From the NCBI RefSeq assembly GCF_002932875.1, contig NZ_PSWS01000048.1:62001-126000 (forward strand): 64,000 bases of DNA. Direction: 5' to 3'. Below are positions 17,492-26,594 of the stretch, piece by piece; within the stretch, counting starts at the first letter, position 1; the number at the start of each line of letters is the position of its first letter. Both the position numbers and the translations under genes were made by a program. This DNA comes from Rathayibacter tritici. Its GTDB lineage: Bacteria; Actinomycetota; Actinomycetes; Actinomycetales; Microbacteriaceae. A model generated the notes under the pieces. The model saw only the letters and a program-made list of their open reading frames with translations. It did not search any database and was not told the origin of the DNA.

Positions 17492-18253
17492 TCAGGCGCG
17501 GCCGCGGATGACGGCCTGCTTCACCTCGGCGATCGCCTGGGTGATCTGGATGCCGCGCGGACACGCCTCCGTGCAGTTGAAGGTCGTCCGGCAGCGCCAC
17601 ACGCCCTCCTTGTCGTTGAGGATGTCCAGGCGCGCCCCGCCCGCGTCGTCGCGCGAATCGAAGATAAAGCGGTGGGCGTTCACGATCGCGGCCGGCCCGA
17701 AGTACTGACCGTCCGTCCAGAACACCGGGCACGACGAGGTGCACGCGGCGCAGAGGATGCACTTGGTGGTGTCATCGAAGCGAGCACGGTCGGCGACAGA
17801 CTGCACGCGCTCCTTGCCCTTGGGCGCCGGAGTGTTGGCGACCAGGAACGGCTGCACCTCACGGTAGGAGGCGAAGAACGGCTCCATATCCACGACGAGA
17901 TCCTTCTCGAGGGGAAGACCCTTGATCGCCTCGATGTAGATCGGCTGCGAAATGTCGAGATCCTTGATCAGCGTCTTGCAGGCCAAGCGGTTGCGGCCGT
18001 TGATCCGCATCGCATCCGAGCCGCAAATACCGTGCGCGCAGGAGCGGCGGAAGGTCAGCGATCCGTCCTGGTCCCACTTGATGCGGTGCAGGGCATCGAG
18101 GACGCGGTCGGTCGAGTACATCTCAACGTCGAAGTCCTGCCAGCGCGGCTCGGCGTCCACCTCGGGGTCGAAGCGGCGGATGATGAACGTGACGGTGAAC
18201 GCCTCCGGTGCCGCGGGGGCGGCGGGCGGCTGCTCGAGGGTAGCGGTGGACAT
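17492..18253 (-). CDS. sdhB: Succinate dehydrogenase iron-sulfur subunit
   Basis: 253 residues. Carries electrons from SdhA to the membrane anchor. The [2Fe-2S] ligands lie in CAHGICGSD (Cys72, Cys77) and LACK (Cys92), with Asp80 at the fourth position as in several other SdhB proteins. The second domain has CILCAACTSSCPVFW and CTEACPRGI for the [4Fe-4S] and [3Fe-4S] clusters. It starts 2 nt after sdhA and is the last gene of sdhCDAB, followed by palindromic element B. Confidence 0.96.
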   Translation of the reverse strand: MSTATLEQPPAAPAAPEAFTVTFIIRRFDPEVDAEPRWQDFDVEMYSTDRVLDALHRIKWDQDGSLTFRRSCAHGICGSDAMRINGRNRLACKTLIKDLDISQPIYIEAIKGLPLEKDLVVDMEPFFASYREVQPFLVANTPAPKGKERVQSVADRARFDDTTKCILCAACTSSCPVFWTDGQYFGPAAIVNAHRFIFDSRDDAGGARLDILNDKEGVWRCRTTFNCTEACPRGIQITQAIAEVKQAVIRGRA

Positions 18254-18255
18254 GG

Positions 18256-20091
18256 CTAGTACTTCCTCTCCATCGGCTGGTACCGGGTGATCACGACGGG
18301 TTTCCAGTCGAGCCGGATGTGGTCACCGGCATCGGAGGAGTGGGCGTCACCGGAGAGGTACGCCATCGTGTGCTGCATGTAGTTCTCGTCGTCGCGCTTC
18401 GGGAAGTCGTCGCGCATGTGTCCGCCGCGGCTCTCCTTGCGGTTGCGCGCCGAGTAGACGACGACCTCGGCGAGGTCGAGCAGGAAGCCCAGCTCGACGG
18501 CCTCGAGGAGGTCGGTGTTGAAGCGCTTGCCCTTGTCCTGCACAGAAATGTTGCGGAACCGGTCGCGCAGGCGCTGGATCGTGTCGGTGACCGACTCCAG
18601 CGACTCATCTGTGCGGAACACCTGGGCGTTCTTGTCCATCTCGTCCTGCAGCTCCTTGCGGATCGAGGCGATCCGTTCGGTGCCGGTCGCGGAGCGGAGC
18701 GAGGTGAGCATGTCCCGAATGGCGCCGGCCGGGTCGGCCGGCAAAGGGGTGAAGCCGACCGTCGTGGCGTAATCGGCCGCATTGTTCCCGCTGCGCTTGC
18801 CGAAGACGTTGATGTCGAGAAGGGAGTTGGTTCCGAGGCGGTTCGAGCCGTGCACCGAGACGCAGGCGCACTCGCCTGCGGCGTAAAGACCGGGGACGAC
18901 GGTCGTGTTGTCGGAAAGGACCTCCGCCTTCACGTTCGTGGGAATGCCGCCCATCGCGTAGTGCGCGGTCGGCATCACGGGCACCGGCTCGACGACTGGG
19001 TCGACGCCGAGGTAGGTGCGGGCGAACTCGGTGATGTCGGGGAGCTTGGTCTCGAGCACCTCGGCGCCCAGGTGCGTGCAGTCCAGCAGCACGTAGTCCT
19101 TGTGCGGGCCGGCACCGCGGCCCTCCGCCACCTCCTGGACCATGCAGCGGGCCACGATGTCGCGCGGCGCCAGGTCCTTGATCGTCGGGGCATAGCGCTC
19201 CATGAAGCGCTCACCCGAGGCATTACGGAGAATCGCGCCCTCGCCCCGCGCCCCCTCGGTGAGGAGGATGCCGAGGCCGGCGAGGCCGGTCGGGTGGAAC
19301 TGGAAGAACTCCATGTCCTCCAGCGGCAGGCCCTTGCGCCAGATGATGCCGACGCCGTCGCCCGTGAGGGTGTGCGCGTTGGAGGTGGTCTTGTAGATCT
19401 TGCCGAAGCCACCGGTCGCGAAGATGATCGCCTTCGCCTGGAACACGTGCAGTTCGCCGGTCGCCAGCTCGTAGGCGACGACGCCGGACGGCTTCGACAC
19501 GCCGTCGACCTCGGTCATGACCAGGTCGAGCACGTAGAACTCGTTGTAGAAGTTGATGCCGAGCCGGACGCAGTTCTGGAACAGCGTCTGCAGGATCATG
19601 TGGCCGGTGCGGTCGGCCGCGTAGCAGGCTCGGCGGACGGGCGCCTTGCCGTGGTCGCGGGTGTGCCCGCCGAAGCGGCGCTGGTCGATCTTGCCCTCCT
19701 CGGTGCGGTTGAAGGGCAGGCCCATGTTCTCGAGGTCGATAACCGCGTCGATGGCCTCCTTCGCGAGGATCTCCGCCGCGTCCTGGTCGACGAGGTAGTC
19801 GCCGCCCTTGACGGTGTCGAAGGTGTGCCACTCCCAGCTGTCCTCCTCGACGTTCGCCAGGGCCGCGGCCATACCGCCCTGCGCCGCTCCGGTGTGGGAG
19901 CGGGTGGGATACAGCTTCGAGATGACGGCCGTCTTCGCCTTCGGGCCGGCCTCGATGGCCGCGCGCATCCCGGCGCCGCCGGCGCCGACGATCACCACGT
20001 CGAACTGGTGGTAGTGCACGCCGTCGGGTCCGACGGTCTGCGCGAAGGCGCTCTGGTCGGCGCCGGTGTGGGAGTGGCCTGGTGTGCTCAC
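18256..20091 (-). CDS. sdhA: Succinate dehydrogenase flavoprotein subunit
   Basis: 611 residues. Oxidises succinate to fumarate in the TCA cycle. FAD binding is shown by [18 protein letters not shown], covalent flavin attachment by the His in [12 protein letters not shown], and the active site by the [15 protein letters not shown] and [12 protein letters not shown] segments. The GTG start is chosen because the [15 protein letters not shown] leader fits actinobacterial SdhA and longer frames are Pro/Arg-rich non-homologous sequence. It lies 103 nt after sdhD and 2 nt before sdhB. Confidence 0.96.
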   Translation of the reverse strand: MSTPGHSHTGADQSAFAQTVGPDGVHYHQFDVVIVGAGGAGMRAAIEAGPKAKTAVISKLYPTRSHTGAAQGGMAAALANVEEDSWEWHTFDTVKGGDYLVDQDAAEILAKEAIDAVIDLENMGLPFNRTEEGKIDQRRFGGHTRDHGKAPVRRACYAADRTGHMILQTLFQNCVRLGINFYNEFYVLDLVMTEVDGVSKPSGVVAYELATGELHVFQAKAIIFATGGFGKIYKTTSNAHTLTGDGVGIIWRKGLPLEDMEFFQFHPTGLAGLGILLTEGARGEGAILRNASGERFMERYAPTIKDLAPRDIVARCMVQEVAEGRGAGPHKDYVLLDCTHLGAEVLETKLPDITEFARTYLGVDPVVEPVPVMPTAHYAMGGIPTNVKAEVLSDNTTVVPGLYAAGECACVSVHGSNRLGTNSLLDINVFGKRSGNNAADYATTVGFTPLPADPAGAIRDMLTSLRSATGTERIASIRKELQDEMDKNAQVFRTDESLESVTDTIQRLRDRFRNISVQDKGKRFNTDLLEAVELGFLLDLAEVVVYSARNRKESRGGHMRDDFPKRDDENYMQHTMAYLSGDAHSSDAGDHIRLDWKPVVITRYQPMERKY

Positions 20092-20194
20092 GGGGTGGAT
20101 GCTCCGTCGTACGGGGATGGGAGGGGGAGATGCCGGGTCCGGGAGCCGCGGGGCAGGAGCGACGCGCGGCCGACTCCGCTCCGCGGCAGCACGA

Positions 20195-20638
20195 TCACGC
20201 CGCGCAGAACGAGGGCAGCAGGTCGGCCGCTGTACCGGCGGGGCACGGGTCGAACGCGAAGACAACCCAGGTGCCGAGCGCGATCAGCGCGACGACGGCG
20301 ACGAGGATGCCGCCCTTGAACGTCTTGGCCAGCAGCGGCGAGGTGGCGTAGTCGTTGACCAGCGTGCGCATGCCGTTGCCGCCGTGGATCAGCGCGAGCC
20401 AGAGCATCAGCACGTCCCACCACTGCCAGAACGGATTGGCCAGCTTCCCGCCGACGAAGCCGAAGTCGATCGCCTTGATGCCATCGCCGAGAAGCAGGTT
20501 GTAGATCAGGTGCCCGAAGATCAGGACGATCAGCACGACGCCGGAGGCGCGCATGTAGATCCAGCCCCACTTCTCCCAGTTGGTGCCGGAGGAGCGGGTA
20601 GGAGTGTGGGGAGTCCGCGGTGCCGCGACGGTCGTCAT
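20195..20638 (-). CDS. sdhD: Succinate dehydrogenase membrane anchor subunit
   Basis: 147 residues with three membrane helices ([56 protein letters not shown]). The His in LIFGHLI and the HGGNGMRTL segment match haem/quinone-site residues of the SdhD family. Its ATG overlaps the sdhC stop codon by 4 nt. The 103-nt gap to sdhA contains only G-rich sequence with no gene. Confidence 0.9.
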   Translation of the reverse strand: MTTVAAPRTPHTPTRSSGTNWEKWGWIYMRASGVVLIVLIFGHLIYNLLLGDGIKAIDFGFVGGKLANPFWQWWDVLMLWLALIHGGNGMRTLVNDYATSPLLAKTFKGGILVAVVALIALGTWVVFAFDPCPAGTAADLLPSFCAA

Positions 20639-21069
20639 TCGGCCCCTCCCTCGCTGAAGACATTGATCAGGTGGCGCGGTGCGAAGCCGAGCATCAGGAC
20701 GACCCAGAGGCCCATCACCACCCAGAAGAGCACGCGCTGGTTGCGAGTGGCCCAGCTCCAGAAGTCGACCAGGATGATCCGCAGGCCGTTCAGCGCGTGG
20801 AACGCGATCGCACCGACGAGGCCGGTCTCGCCGAGTCCCATGATCGGGTTTTTATAGGTGCCGATGACCGCGTTGTACGCCTCCGGGCTCACCGCGATGA
20901 GAGCCGAGTCGAGGACGTGCACGAGGAGGAAGAAGAAGATGGCGACACCGGTGATCCGGTGCAGCACCCACGACCACATGCCTTCGCGACCGCGGTACAG
21001 GGTGCCGGCCGGACGCCGGATCTTCCCCTGCTTCCGGGGTGCGAGGGTTTGAGCAGTTTGAACTGACAC
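20635..21069 (-). CDS. sdhC: Succinate dehydrogenase cytochrome b556 subunit
   Basis: 144 residues with three membrane helices. The family signature MWSWVLHRITGVAIFFFLLV and the haem-ligand His in LLVHVLDSAL are clear, as is AFHALNGLRIILVD. It anchors SdhAB and binds quinone together with SdhD. The GTG at 21069 is chosen over a TTG two codons upstream because GGGAGGG lies 6 nt before it. First gene of the operon, with a TAGAAT -10 box about 95 nt upstream and a DtxR-like box further up. Confidence 0.92.
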   Translation of the reverse strand: MSVQTAQTLAPRKQGKIRRPAGTLYRGREGMWSWVLHRITGVAIFFFLLVHVLDSALIAVSPEAYNAVIGTYKNPIMGLGETGLVGAIAFHALNGLRIILVDFWSWATRNQRVLFWVVMGLWVVLMLGFAPRHLINVFSEGGAE

Positions 21070-21164
21070 GAACAACCCTCCCTGGTTGTGCTCCGACGGC
21101 CTGACCGATTCCCGCGTCTCAGGGACGGGGGCGGGGCGGGGAGCGACGAGAAACTCGCCTGACG

Positions 21165-21208
21165 ATTCTAAGCGAGCGCGCAGGTCGGCGCGGCTTAGGC
21201 GAGCCTTA
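21165..21208 (-). promoter_or_regulatory. sdh promoter region: -10 TAGAAT and DtxR/IdeR-like box
   Basis: The minus-strand -10 TAGAAT is at 21170-21165. TTAGGCGAGCCTTA (21195-21208) matches 11 of 14 positions of the DtxR/IdeR core TTAGGTTAGCCTAA and sits where a -35 or activator site would be. It overlaps the end of the upstream mannosyltransferase gene. Iron control of sdh is known in corynebacteria (through DtxR/RipA); direct control here is inference. Confidence 0.4.
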
Positions 21209-22330
21209 GCTGCGGGGTAGTGCGAGGGAGGGTGCCCCCGCCGCGGCGTAGTGGACGAGGAGCTCGTCGGTGAGCGCGCTCCAGGTGCGGTGCAGCACTC
21301 GGCGGCGGCCGGCCTCGGCGAGACGGGCGCGCAGCCCGGGGTCGCGCACCAGCCGCTCCACCTGGCGGCGCAGATCGGAGTCGCTCTCGGGTGCGTAGAG
21401 CAGGCCGTCGACCCCGTGCTCGATCAGATCGGTGGGGCCGCCTGCGTGCGGGGCGACGACCGCGGTACCGGATGCCTGCGCCTCCTGCACCGTCTGGCCG
21501 AACGTCTCCTCCGTGCCTGTGTGCACGAAGACGTCGAGCGCGGCGAAGACGGCGGGGAGCCGCTCGCCGTCGAGCCGACCGAGCATCCGCGCCGTCGGCC
21601 CCAGGGCAGCGGCCACTCGGGAGGCGGAGGGACCGTACCCGCCGACGACGAGCTCGGCGCCGGGGAGCGAGGTGAGTGCCGCCATCCGCTCGACTCGTTT
21701 CTCGGGGGAGAGGCGGCCGATGTAGCCCACGAGCGAGCCGCCAGGGCCCAGGTGAGCGCGCACGGCCTGCGCGTAGGGGGAGGAGCGGCTGCGCGGGTGG
21801 AAGCGCTCACTCTGCACACCGCGGCCCCACAGTGCGGTGCGCTCGATACCGGCGGCGGCCAGATCGTCGAGGGCGCTGCTGGAGGGGGCGAGGGTCAGAT
21901 CCGCTCCGGCGTGGATCTGCCGGATGATGCGCCAAGCGAGGGCGCGGGCACCGCGGATGCCGTAGCGGGCGGCGAACCGGGCGACGTCCGTCTGGTAGAT
22001 CGCGACACTCGGCACGCCGAGCCGCCCGGCCGTCGCAATGGCGCGGGCGCCGAGGAGGAAGGGGGAGGCAACGTGGACGACATCGGGTTCGAAGGCGGCC
22101 AGCTCCCGAGTGAGCGCGAGCGTGGGGATCCCGACCGGGAAGTCGCGGTAGGCGATCGCCGGATGCTCCACCACGCGATGCCCGGCGTAGTGCCCGGGCG
22201 CGCCCGCCGCCGGGCAGATGACGAGCGCTTCGATCCCGCGCTCGGCGAACTCATCGAGCACCCGCAGCACGCTCGTGGTCACACCGTTCAAGGACGGCAG
22301 GAAGCTCTCGGTGACGACCGCGACTCTCAC
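21206..22330 (-). CDS. GT4 glycosyltransferase, probable GDP-mannose-dependent alpha-mannosyltransferase
   Basis: 374 residues with a GT-B fold. The N-terminal VAVVTESFLPSLNGVTTSVL, middle LVGYIGRLSPEKRVERM and C-terminal donor-site motif TGTEETFGQTVQEAQASG (EX7E-type) match the MgtA/PimB-like GT4 mannosyltransferases of actinobacteria, which build glycolipids on the cytoplasmic face. It is divergent from manC, which makes GDP-mannose, supporting that donor. The GTG start has a TAGCGT box exactly 7 nt upstream, suggesting a leaderless message. Acceptor unknown. Confidence 0.85.
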   Translation of the reverse strand: MRVAVVTESFLPSLNGVTTSVLRVLDEFAERGIEALVICPAAGAPGHYAGHRVVEHPAIAYRDFPVGIPTLALTRELAAFEPDVVHVASPFLLGARAIATAGRLGVPSVAIYQTDVARFAARYGIRGARALAWRIIRQIHAGADLTLAPSSSALDDLAAAGIERTALWGRGVQSERFHPRSRSSPYAQAVRAHLGPGGSLVGYIGRLSPEKRVERMAALTSLPGAELVVGGYGPSASRVAAALGPTARMLGRLDGERLPAVFAALDVFVHTGTEETFGQTVQEAQASGTAVVAPHAGGPTDLIEHGVDGLLYAPESDSDLRRQVERLVRDPGLRARLAEAGRRRVLHRTWSALTDELLVHYAAAGAPSLALPRS

Positions 22331-22337
22331 GCCCCGG

Positions 22338-22343
22338 ACGCTA
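22338..22343 (-). promoter_or_regulatory. -10 box (TAGCGT) for leaderless mannosyltransferase
   Basis: Minus-strand TAGCGT ends 7 nt before the GTG start, divergent from the manC promoter. Confidence 0.5.
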
Positions 22344-22406
22344 CGGCGCTCGGGTGAACGGCGGCGCGCGCCGGGATGAACGGACGGTCGCACTCGGGCT
22401 CCCTTG

Positions 22407-22412
22407 TATCCT
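22407..22412 (+). promoter_or_regulatory. -10 box (TATCCT) for leaderless manC
   Basis: TATCCT ends 6 nt before the ATG of manC; no purine-rich ribosome-binding site is needed. Confidence 0.55.
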
Positions 22413-22418
22413 GGGGAC

Positions 22419-23552
22419 ATGACATCACCTGAGACCGATGGCCGCGCCCCGCTCGACCGCTTCTACAGCGTGATCCCGGCCGGCGGGATCGGCTCGAGGC
22501 TGTGGCCGCTCTCCCGGGCCGACGCCCCGAAGTTCTTGCACGATCTGACGGGATCGGGTCAGACGCTCCTCCGCGACACCTGGGACCGCCTGGCGCCCCT
22601 CTCCGGTGCCGACCGGATCATGGTTGTGACCGGCCGTGCGCACCGCGCCGCCGTCGAGGAGCAGCTCGAAAGTCTCGAGGACCTCAACGTCGTCCTCGAG
22701 AGCGAGCCGCGCGACTCCTCCGCCGCGATCGGATTGGCCGCCGCGATCCTCGAGCGCCGCGAGCCGGGCGTGATCATCGGCTCGTTCGCCGCCGACCACG
22801 TCATCAGCGGGCAGCAGCTCTTCCACGACGCGGTCGCCGAGGCCGTCGTCGCGGCGGACGCGGGCTACATCGCAACGATCGGCATCACCCCGACGGAGCC
22901 GGCGGTCGGCTTCGGCTACATCCGCACTGGGAAGCACCTCGGGATCGACGGAGCGACGCACACCCGCGCCGTGGACTCCTTCGTCGAGAAGCCGGACGCG
23001 GAGACCGCGCGCGCCTACCTCGCCAGCGGTGAGTACCTCTGGAACGCGGGCATGTTCATCGCTCGCGCCGACCGCCTCCTCGAGGAGCTCGGCCGTGCGA
23101 AGCCGAAGCTGCTCGCTGGTCTGCTCGAGCTCGCCGCCGCCTGGGACACCCCGGAGCGGGGCGCGGTGGTCGACCGTATCTGGCCGGGCCTGGAAAAGAT
23201 TGCGATCGACTACTCCGTGGCTGAGCCCGCCGCGGCGGCGGGCAGGCTGGCCGTGGTGCCGGGGCACTTCTCGTGGGACGACGTGGGCGACTTCGCGTCC
23301 ATCGCGAAGCTGCACTCGAGCGGGCTCCGCTCCGACCTCGCCATCCTCGGTGAGGATGCGCGCGTGTTGGCCGACTCCGCGACGGGCATCGTGGTCAGCG
23401 GCGGCAACCGCACCATTGCCCTCATCGGAGTAAAGGACATCGTCGTCGTGGATACCCCCGACGCGCTCCTGGTCACCACGACCGAGAACGCGCAGAAGGT
23501 CAAGGGCGTCGTCGACGCCCTCCGCCTGTCCGGCCGCACCGACGTCCTCTAG
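22419..23552 (+). CDS. manC: Mannose-1-phosphate guanylyltransferase
   Basis: 377 residues. Makes GDP-mannose from mannose-1-phosphate and GTP. The nucleotidyltransferase signature IPAGGIGSRLWPLSRADAPK is at the N-terminus. VIIGSFAADHVI, FGYIRTG, the active-site FVEKPD and WNAGMFIARAD follow. It is short (no isomerase domain), as in actinobacterial ManC/ManB. The ATG follows a TATCCT -10 box by 6 nt, so the mRNA is probably leaderless. The divergent neighbour is a likely user of GDP-mannose, and a polyprenyl-phosphate mannose synthase occurs later in the window. Confidence 0.93.
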   Translation: MTSPETDGRAPLDRFYSVIPAGGIGSRLWPLSRADAPKFLHDLTGSGQTLLRDTWDRLAPLSGADRIMVVTGRAHRAAVEEQLESLEDLNVVLESEPRDSSAAIGLAAAILERREPGVIIGSFAADHVISGQQLFHDAVAEAVVAADAGYIATIGITPTEPAVGFGYIRTGKHLGIDGATHTRAVDSFVEKPDAETARAYLASGEYLWNAGMFIARADRLLEELGRAKPKLLAGLLELAAAWDTPERGAVVDRIWPGLEKIAIDYSVAEPAAAAGRLAVVPGHFSWDDVGDFASIAKLHSSGLRSDLAILGEDARVLADSATGIVVSGGNRTIALIGVKDIVVVDTPDALLVTTTENAQKVKGVVDALRLSGRTDVL

Positions 23553-23570
23553 TCCCCGCGGCACCCCGCC

Positions 23571-23604
23571 GAAGCGCGGCCCTCCCTCGGAGGCGCCGCG
23601 CTTC
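23571..23604 (+). terminator. Terminator after manC
   Basis: GAAGCGCGGC pairs perfectly with GCCGCGCTTC; the loop holds a further CCTCC/GGAGG stem. It lies 19 nt after the manC stop. Confidence 0.7.
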
Positions 23605-23841
23605 GCCGTTCCCGCCCGCCCAGCGCCCCCGAGGTGCGTCCTCGACCTCAGGTACGAGGACCCGCCCGACGTCACCCGCTCTGCGGTGGCGCACCACGCA
23701 TCACAGGAAGATCAACACTGTGTAACGCTTCCTGACCGCCACCGTCCAGGCGGCTGAGTGGCTTGTCATAGTGGGTAACGTGTGAGGATCGACGCCCTGC
23801 TGTGCTCGTCGCGCAGGGCCGCATTCCTGGAGGACGACATC

Positions 23842-24927
23842 TTGACTATCACCACGCGCACGGCCGCGTTCGGCGCACTCGCCGCCCTCGGCGTCACCAC
23901 GCTTCTCGCCGGCTGCGCCTCCGCCCCCGAGCAGAGCGGCTCCAGTGCCGCCGCCGGTGGCGGCTTCCTGCCCTGCATGGTCTCCGACGCGGGCGGGTTC
24001 GACGATAAGTCGTTCAATGAGCTCGGCTACACCGGCCTCGTCAAGGCCTCGGAGGCCCTCGGCGTCACCCCGAAGACCGTCACGTCGGAGTCCGAGACCG
24101 ACTACGCCCCGAACCTCACCAGCCTGGTCGACCAGGGCTGCAACCTGATCGTCACCGTCGGATTCGCGCTGGCGGAGGCGACCTCGGCCGCGGCCGAGGC
24201 GAACAACGACATCGACTTCGCGATCATCGACGACGCGACGATCGACCTGCCGAACGTGAAGCCGATCACCTTCGACACCTCGCAGGCAGCGTTCCTGGCC
24301 GGCTACGCGGCGGCGTCCTACTCAAAGACCGGTGTCGTGGGCACCTACGGCGGCCAGCAGTTCCCGACCGTCACGATCTTCATGGACGGCTATGCGGACG
24401 GCGTGAAGTACTTCAACGAGCAGAAGGGGAAGGACGTCACGGTCGTCGGCTGGGACGTCGACGCGCAGACCGGCTCCTTCACCGGCGGTTTCGCAGCGGG
24501 CGTCGAGGCCAAGTCGGCCGCGCAGTCGCTGATCGACCAGAACGCGGACGTCATCCTGCCCGTCGGCGGTCCGATCTTCCAGTCGGCGATCGAGGCGATC
24601 CGCGACTCCGGCAAGGACATCGCGATGGTCGGCGTGGACGCGGACCTGTACGAGACCTACCCGGACGGCGGCGATCTGTACCTGACCTCGATCCTCAAGG
24701 GCATCGAGGCCGGCACGACCGATGTCACCAGCTCCGCCGGAGCCGACGACTTCGACGCCACGCCGTACGTGGGCACCCTGGATAACGCGGGAGTCGGCAT
24801 CGCGCCGTTCCACGACTTCGAGTCGAAGGTGTCCGGCGACCTGAAGGGCGAGCTCGACACCATCACGGCGGGCATCATCGACGGATCGATCACCGTCACC
24901 TCCCCGTCGGCGCCGAAGGCGTCCTAG
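23842..24927 (+). CDS. BMP-family nucleoside-binding lipoprotein of an ABC importer
   Basis: 361 residues. An N-terminal signal peptide ends in the lipobox LLAGC (Cys25), so the protein is lipid-anchored outside the membrane. The BMP domain (VSDAGGFDDKSFNELGYTGL, VDQGCNLIVTVGFALAEATS, GGQQFPTVTIFMDGYADG) is the PnrA/BmpA type that binds purine and other nucleosides. The TTG start is chosen because GGAGG lies 8 nt upstream and the signal peptide then has a normal length. Upstream GTAACG direct repeats (23721-23726 and 23776-23781) lie in the likely promoter. A very strong hairpin separates it from the transporter genes, consistent with higher expression of the binding protein. Confidence 0.92.
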   Translation: MTITTRTAAFGALAALGVTTLLAGCASAPEQSGSSAAAGGGFLPCMVSDAGGFDDKSFNELGYTGLVKASEALGVTPKTVTSESETDYAPNLTSLVDQGCNLIVTVGFALAEATSAAAEANNDIDFAIIDDATIDLPNVKPITFDTSQAAFLAGYAAASYSKTGVVGTYGGQQFPTVTIFMDGYADGVKYFNEQKGKDVTVVGWDVDAQTGSFTGGFAAGVEAKSAAQSLIDQNADVILPVGGPIFQSAIEAIRDSGKDIAMVGVDADLYETYPDGGDLYLTSILKGIEAGTTDVTSSAGADDFDATPYVGTLDNAGVGIAPFHDFESKVSGDLKGELDTITAGIIDGSITVTSPSAPKAS

Positions 24928-24937
24928 TCGCCTGATC

Positions 24938-24984
24938 GACGAGGCCGGCGGGCCCGAGCATCTCTCGGGCCCGCCGGCCTCGTC
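24938..24984 (+). terminator. Perfect 21-bp hairpin between BMP lipoprotein and ABC ATPase genes
   Basis: A 21-nt arm (24938-24958, GACGAGGCC...CCCGAG) pairs without mismatch with 24964-24984 around the 5-nt loop CATCT. This is among the strongest stems in the window. It probably ends most transcripts after the lipoprotein gene or protects its 3' end. Confidence 0.85.
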
Positions 24985-25061
24985 GTTGCTCCGGCGCGCG
25001 AATCGATTCCGTGGCGACCGTCCGTCCCCGTCGAGCGCGCATCGTGGCGCGACCCGAAAGT

Positions 25062-25067
25062 TAGATT
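25062..25067 (+). promoter_or_regulatory. -10 box (TAGATT) for leaderless ABC ATPase gene
   Basis: TAGATT ends 6 nt before the ATG of the ATPase, giving the transporter-salvage operon its own leaderless promoter downstream of the strong hairpin. Confidence 0.5.
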
Positions 25068-25073
25068 GGTCCC

Positions 25074-26594
25074 ATGAAGCTCGAACTGCGTGGCATCACG
25101 AAGCGCTTCGGCGCGCTCGTGGCCAACGACCACATCGATCTCACGGTCGAACCCGGGGAGATCCACTGCCTCCTCGGCGAGAACGGCGCGGGGAAGTCGA
25201 CGCTCATGAACGTGCTGTACGGCCTGTACCAGGCCGAGGAGGGGGAGATCCTGCTGGACGACGCGGTCCAGCACTTCTCCGGTCCGGGCGACGCCATGAA
25301 GGCGGGCATCGGGATGGTCCACCAGCACTTCATGCTCGTCCCCGTGTTCACCGTCGCCGAGAACGTCATGCTGGGCCACGAGGAGACGAAGGCCGGCGGA
25401 CGCCTGGACCTCGTTGCCGCGCGAGCCCGGGTGCGCGAGATCTCGGACCGGTTCGGCTTCGACGTCGACCCGGACGCTCTGGTCGAGGATCTGCCCGTCG
25501 GCGTGCAGCAGCGGGTCGAGATCATCAAGGCGCTCTCGCGGGACGCCCGTGTGCTCGTCTTCGACGAGCCGACCGCCGTGCTGACCCCGCAGGAGACCGA
25601 CGAGCTGATCGCGATCATGCGCCAGCTGCGCGCGTCGGGGACGGCGATCGTCTTCATCACGCACAAGCTGCGCGAGGTGCGCGAGGTCGGTGACCGCATC
25701 ACGGTCATCCGCCTCGGCAGAGTCGTGGGGGAGGCGTCGCCGACGGCGAGCAACGCCGAGCTCGCCTCCCTGATGGTCGGCCGGGCCGTCGAGCTGACCG
25801 TGCAGAAGGAGCAGGCGGCGCCGGGCGACGAGGCCCTGGTCGTCTCGAACCTCACGGTGCGCGACGGCACTGGCCAGGCCGTCGTCGACGACGTCTCCTT
25901 CGAGGTGCGCCGCGGCGAGATCCTCGCGATTGCGGGCGTGCAGGGCAACGGCCAGACCGAGCTCACCGAGGCGATCATGGGCCTGCAGGAGCGGGTCGAG
26001 GGCTCGGTGACCCTCGACGGGCGCCGCCTCGACGGCTTGTCCGTGCGCCGGGTCCTGGAGTCGGGAGTCGGATTCGTGCCCGAGGATCGCACGGAGGACG
26101 GGCTGGTCGCCGAATTCACCATCGCCGAGAACCTCATGCTCGACCGCAGCGATAGGGGTCCCTTCGTGAAGGGCCTGGGTGTGCGGCTGAAGGAGCTCGA
26201 GCGTTTCGCCGAGGAGCGGGTGCGCGAGTTCGACGTGCGCGCGCAGGGCATCGGCACCCATGTCGGGCGGCTCTCCGGAGGCAACCAGCAGAAGGTGGTG
26301 CTCGCGCGCGAGCTCAGTAGGGAGTTGCGCCTGTTCATCGCCGCACAGCCGACCCGCGGAATCGACGTCGGCTCCATCGAGTTCGTGCACAAGCGCATCG
26401 TCGAGACCCGCGACACCGGCGTCCCCGTGATCGTCGTCTCGACCGAGCTCGACGAGGTCGCGGCGCTCGCCGACCGCATCGCGGTCATGTACAAGGGCGG
26501 GATCATCGGCATCGTCCCCGCCGACACCCCGCGCGAGGTGCTGGGACTCATGATGGCCGGGCAGACGCCCGCCGAGAAGGGAGCGGCGGCGTGA
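25074..26594 (+). CDS. Nucleoside ABC transporter ATP-binding protein (two ATPase domains)
   Basis: 506 residues, two fused ABC domains of the YufO/NupA/RbsA type. Domain 1 has Walker A GENGAGKST, the Q-loop region GMVHQHF, the degenerate signature LPVGVQQRVEI and Walker B VLVFDEPTA. Domain 2 has a weak Walker A (VQGNGQTEL), the signature LSGGNQQKVVLARE and AAQPTRGIDVG in place of a normal Walker B. This asymmetry is usual for the family. It powers import of nucleosides delivered by the BMP lipoprotein. Its stop overlaps the next permease start by 4 nt. Confidence 0.94.
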   Translation: MKLELRGITKRFGALVANDHIDLTVEPGEIHCLLGENGAGKSTLMNVLYGLYQAEEGEILLDDAVQHFSGPGDAMKAGIGMVHQHFMLVPVFTVAENVMLGHEETKAGGRLDLVAARARVREISDRFGFDVDPDALVEDLPVGVQQRVEIIKALSRDARVLVFDEPTAVLTPQETDELIAIMRQLRASGTAIVFITHKLREVREVGDRITVIRLGRVVGEASPTASNAELASLMVGRAVELTVQKEQAAPGDEALVVSNLTVRDGTGQAVVDDVSFEVRRGEILAIAGVQGNGQTELTEAIMGLQERVEGSVTLDGRRLDGLSVRRVLESGVGFVPEDRTEDGLVAEFTIAENLMLDRSDRGPFVKGLGVRLKELERFAEERVREFDVRAQGIGTHVGRLSGGNQQKVVLARELSRELRLFIAAQPTRGIDVGSIEFVHKRIVETRDTGVPVIVVSTELDEVAALADRIAVMYKGGIIGIVPADTPREVLGLMMAGQTPAEKGAAA

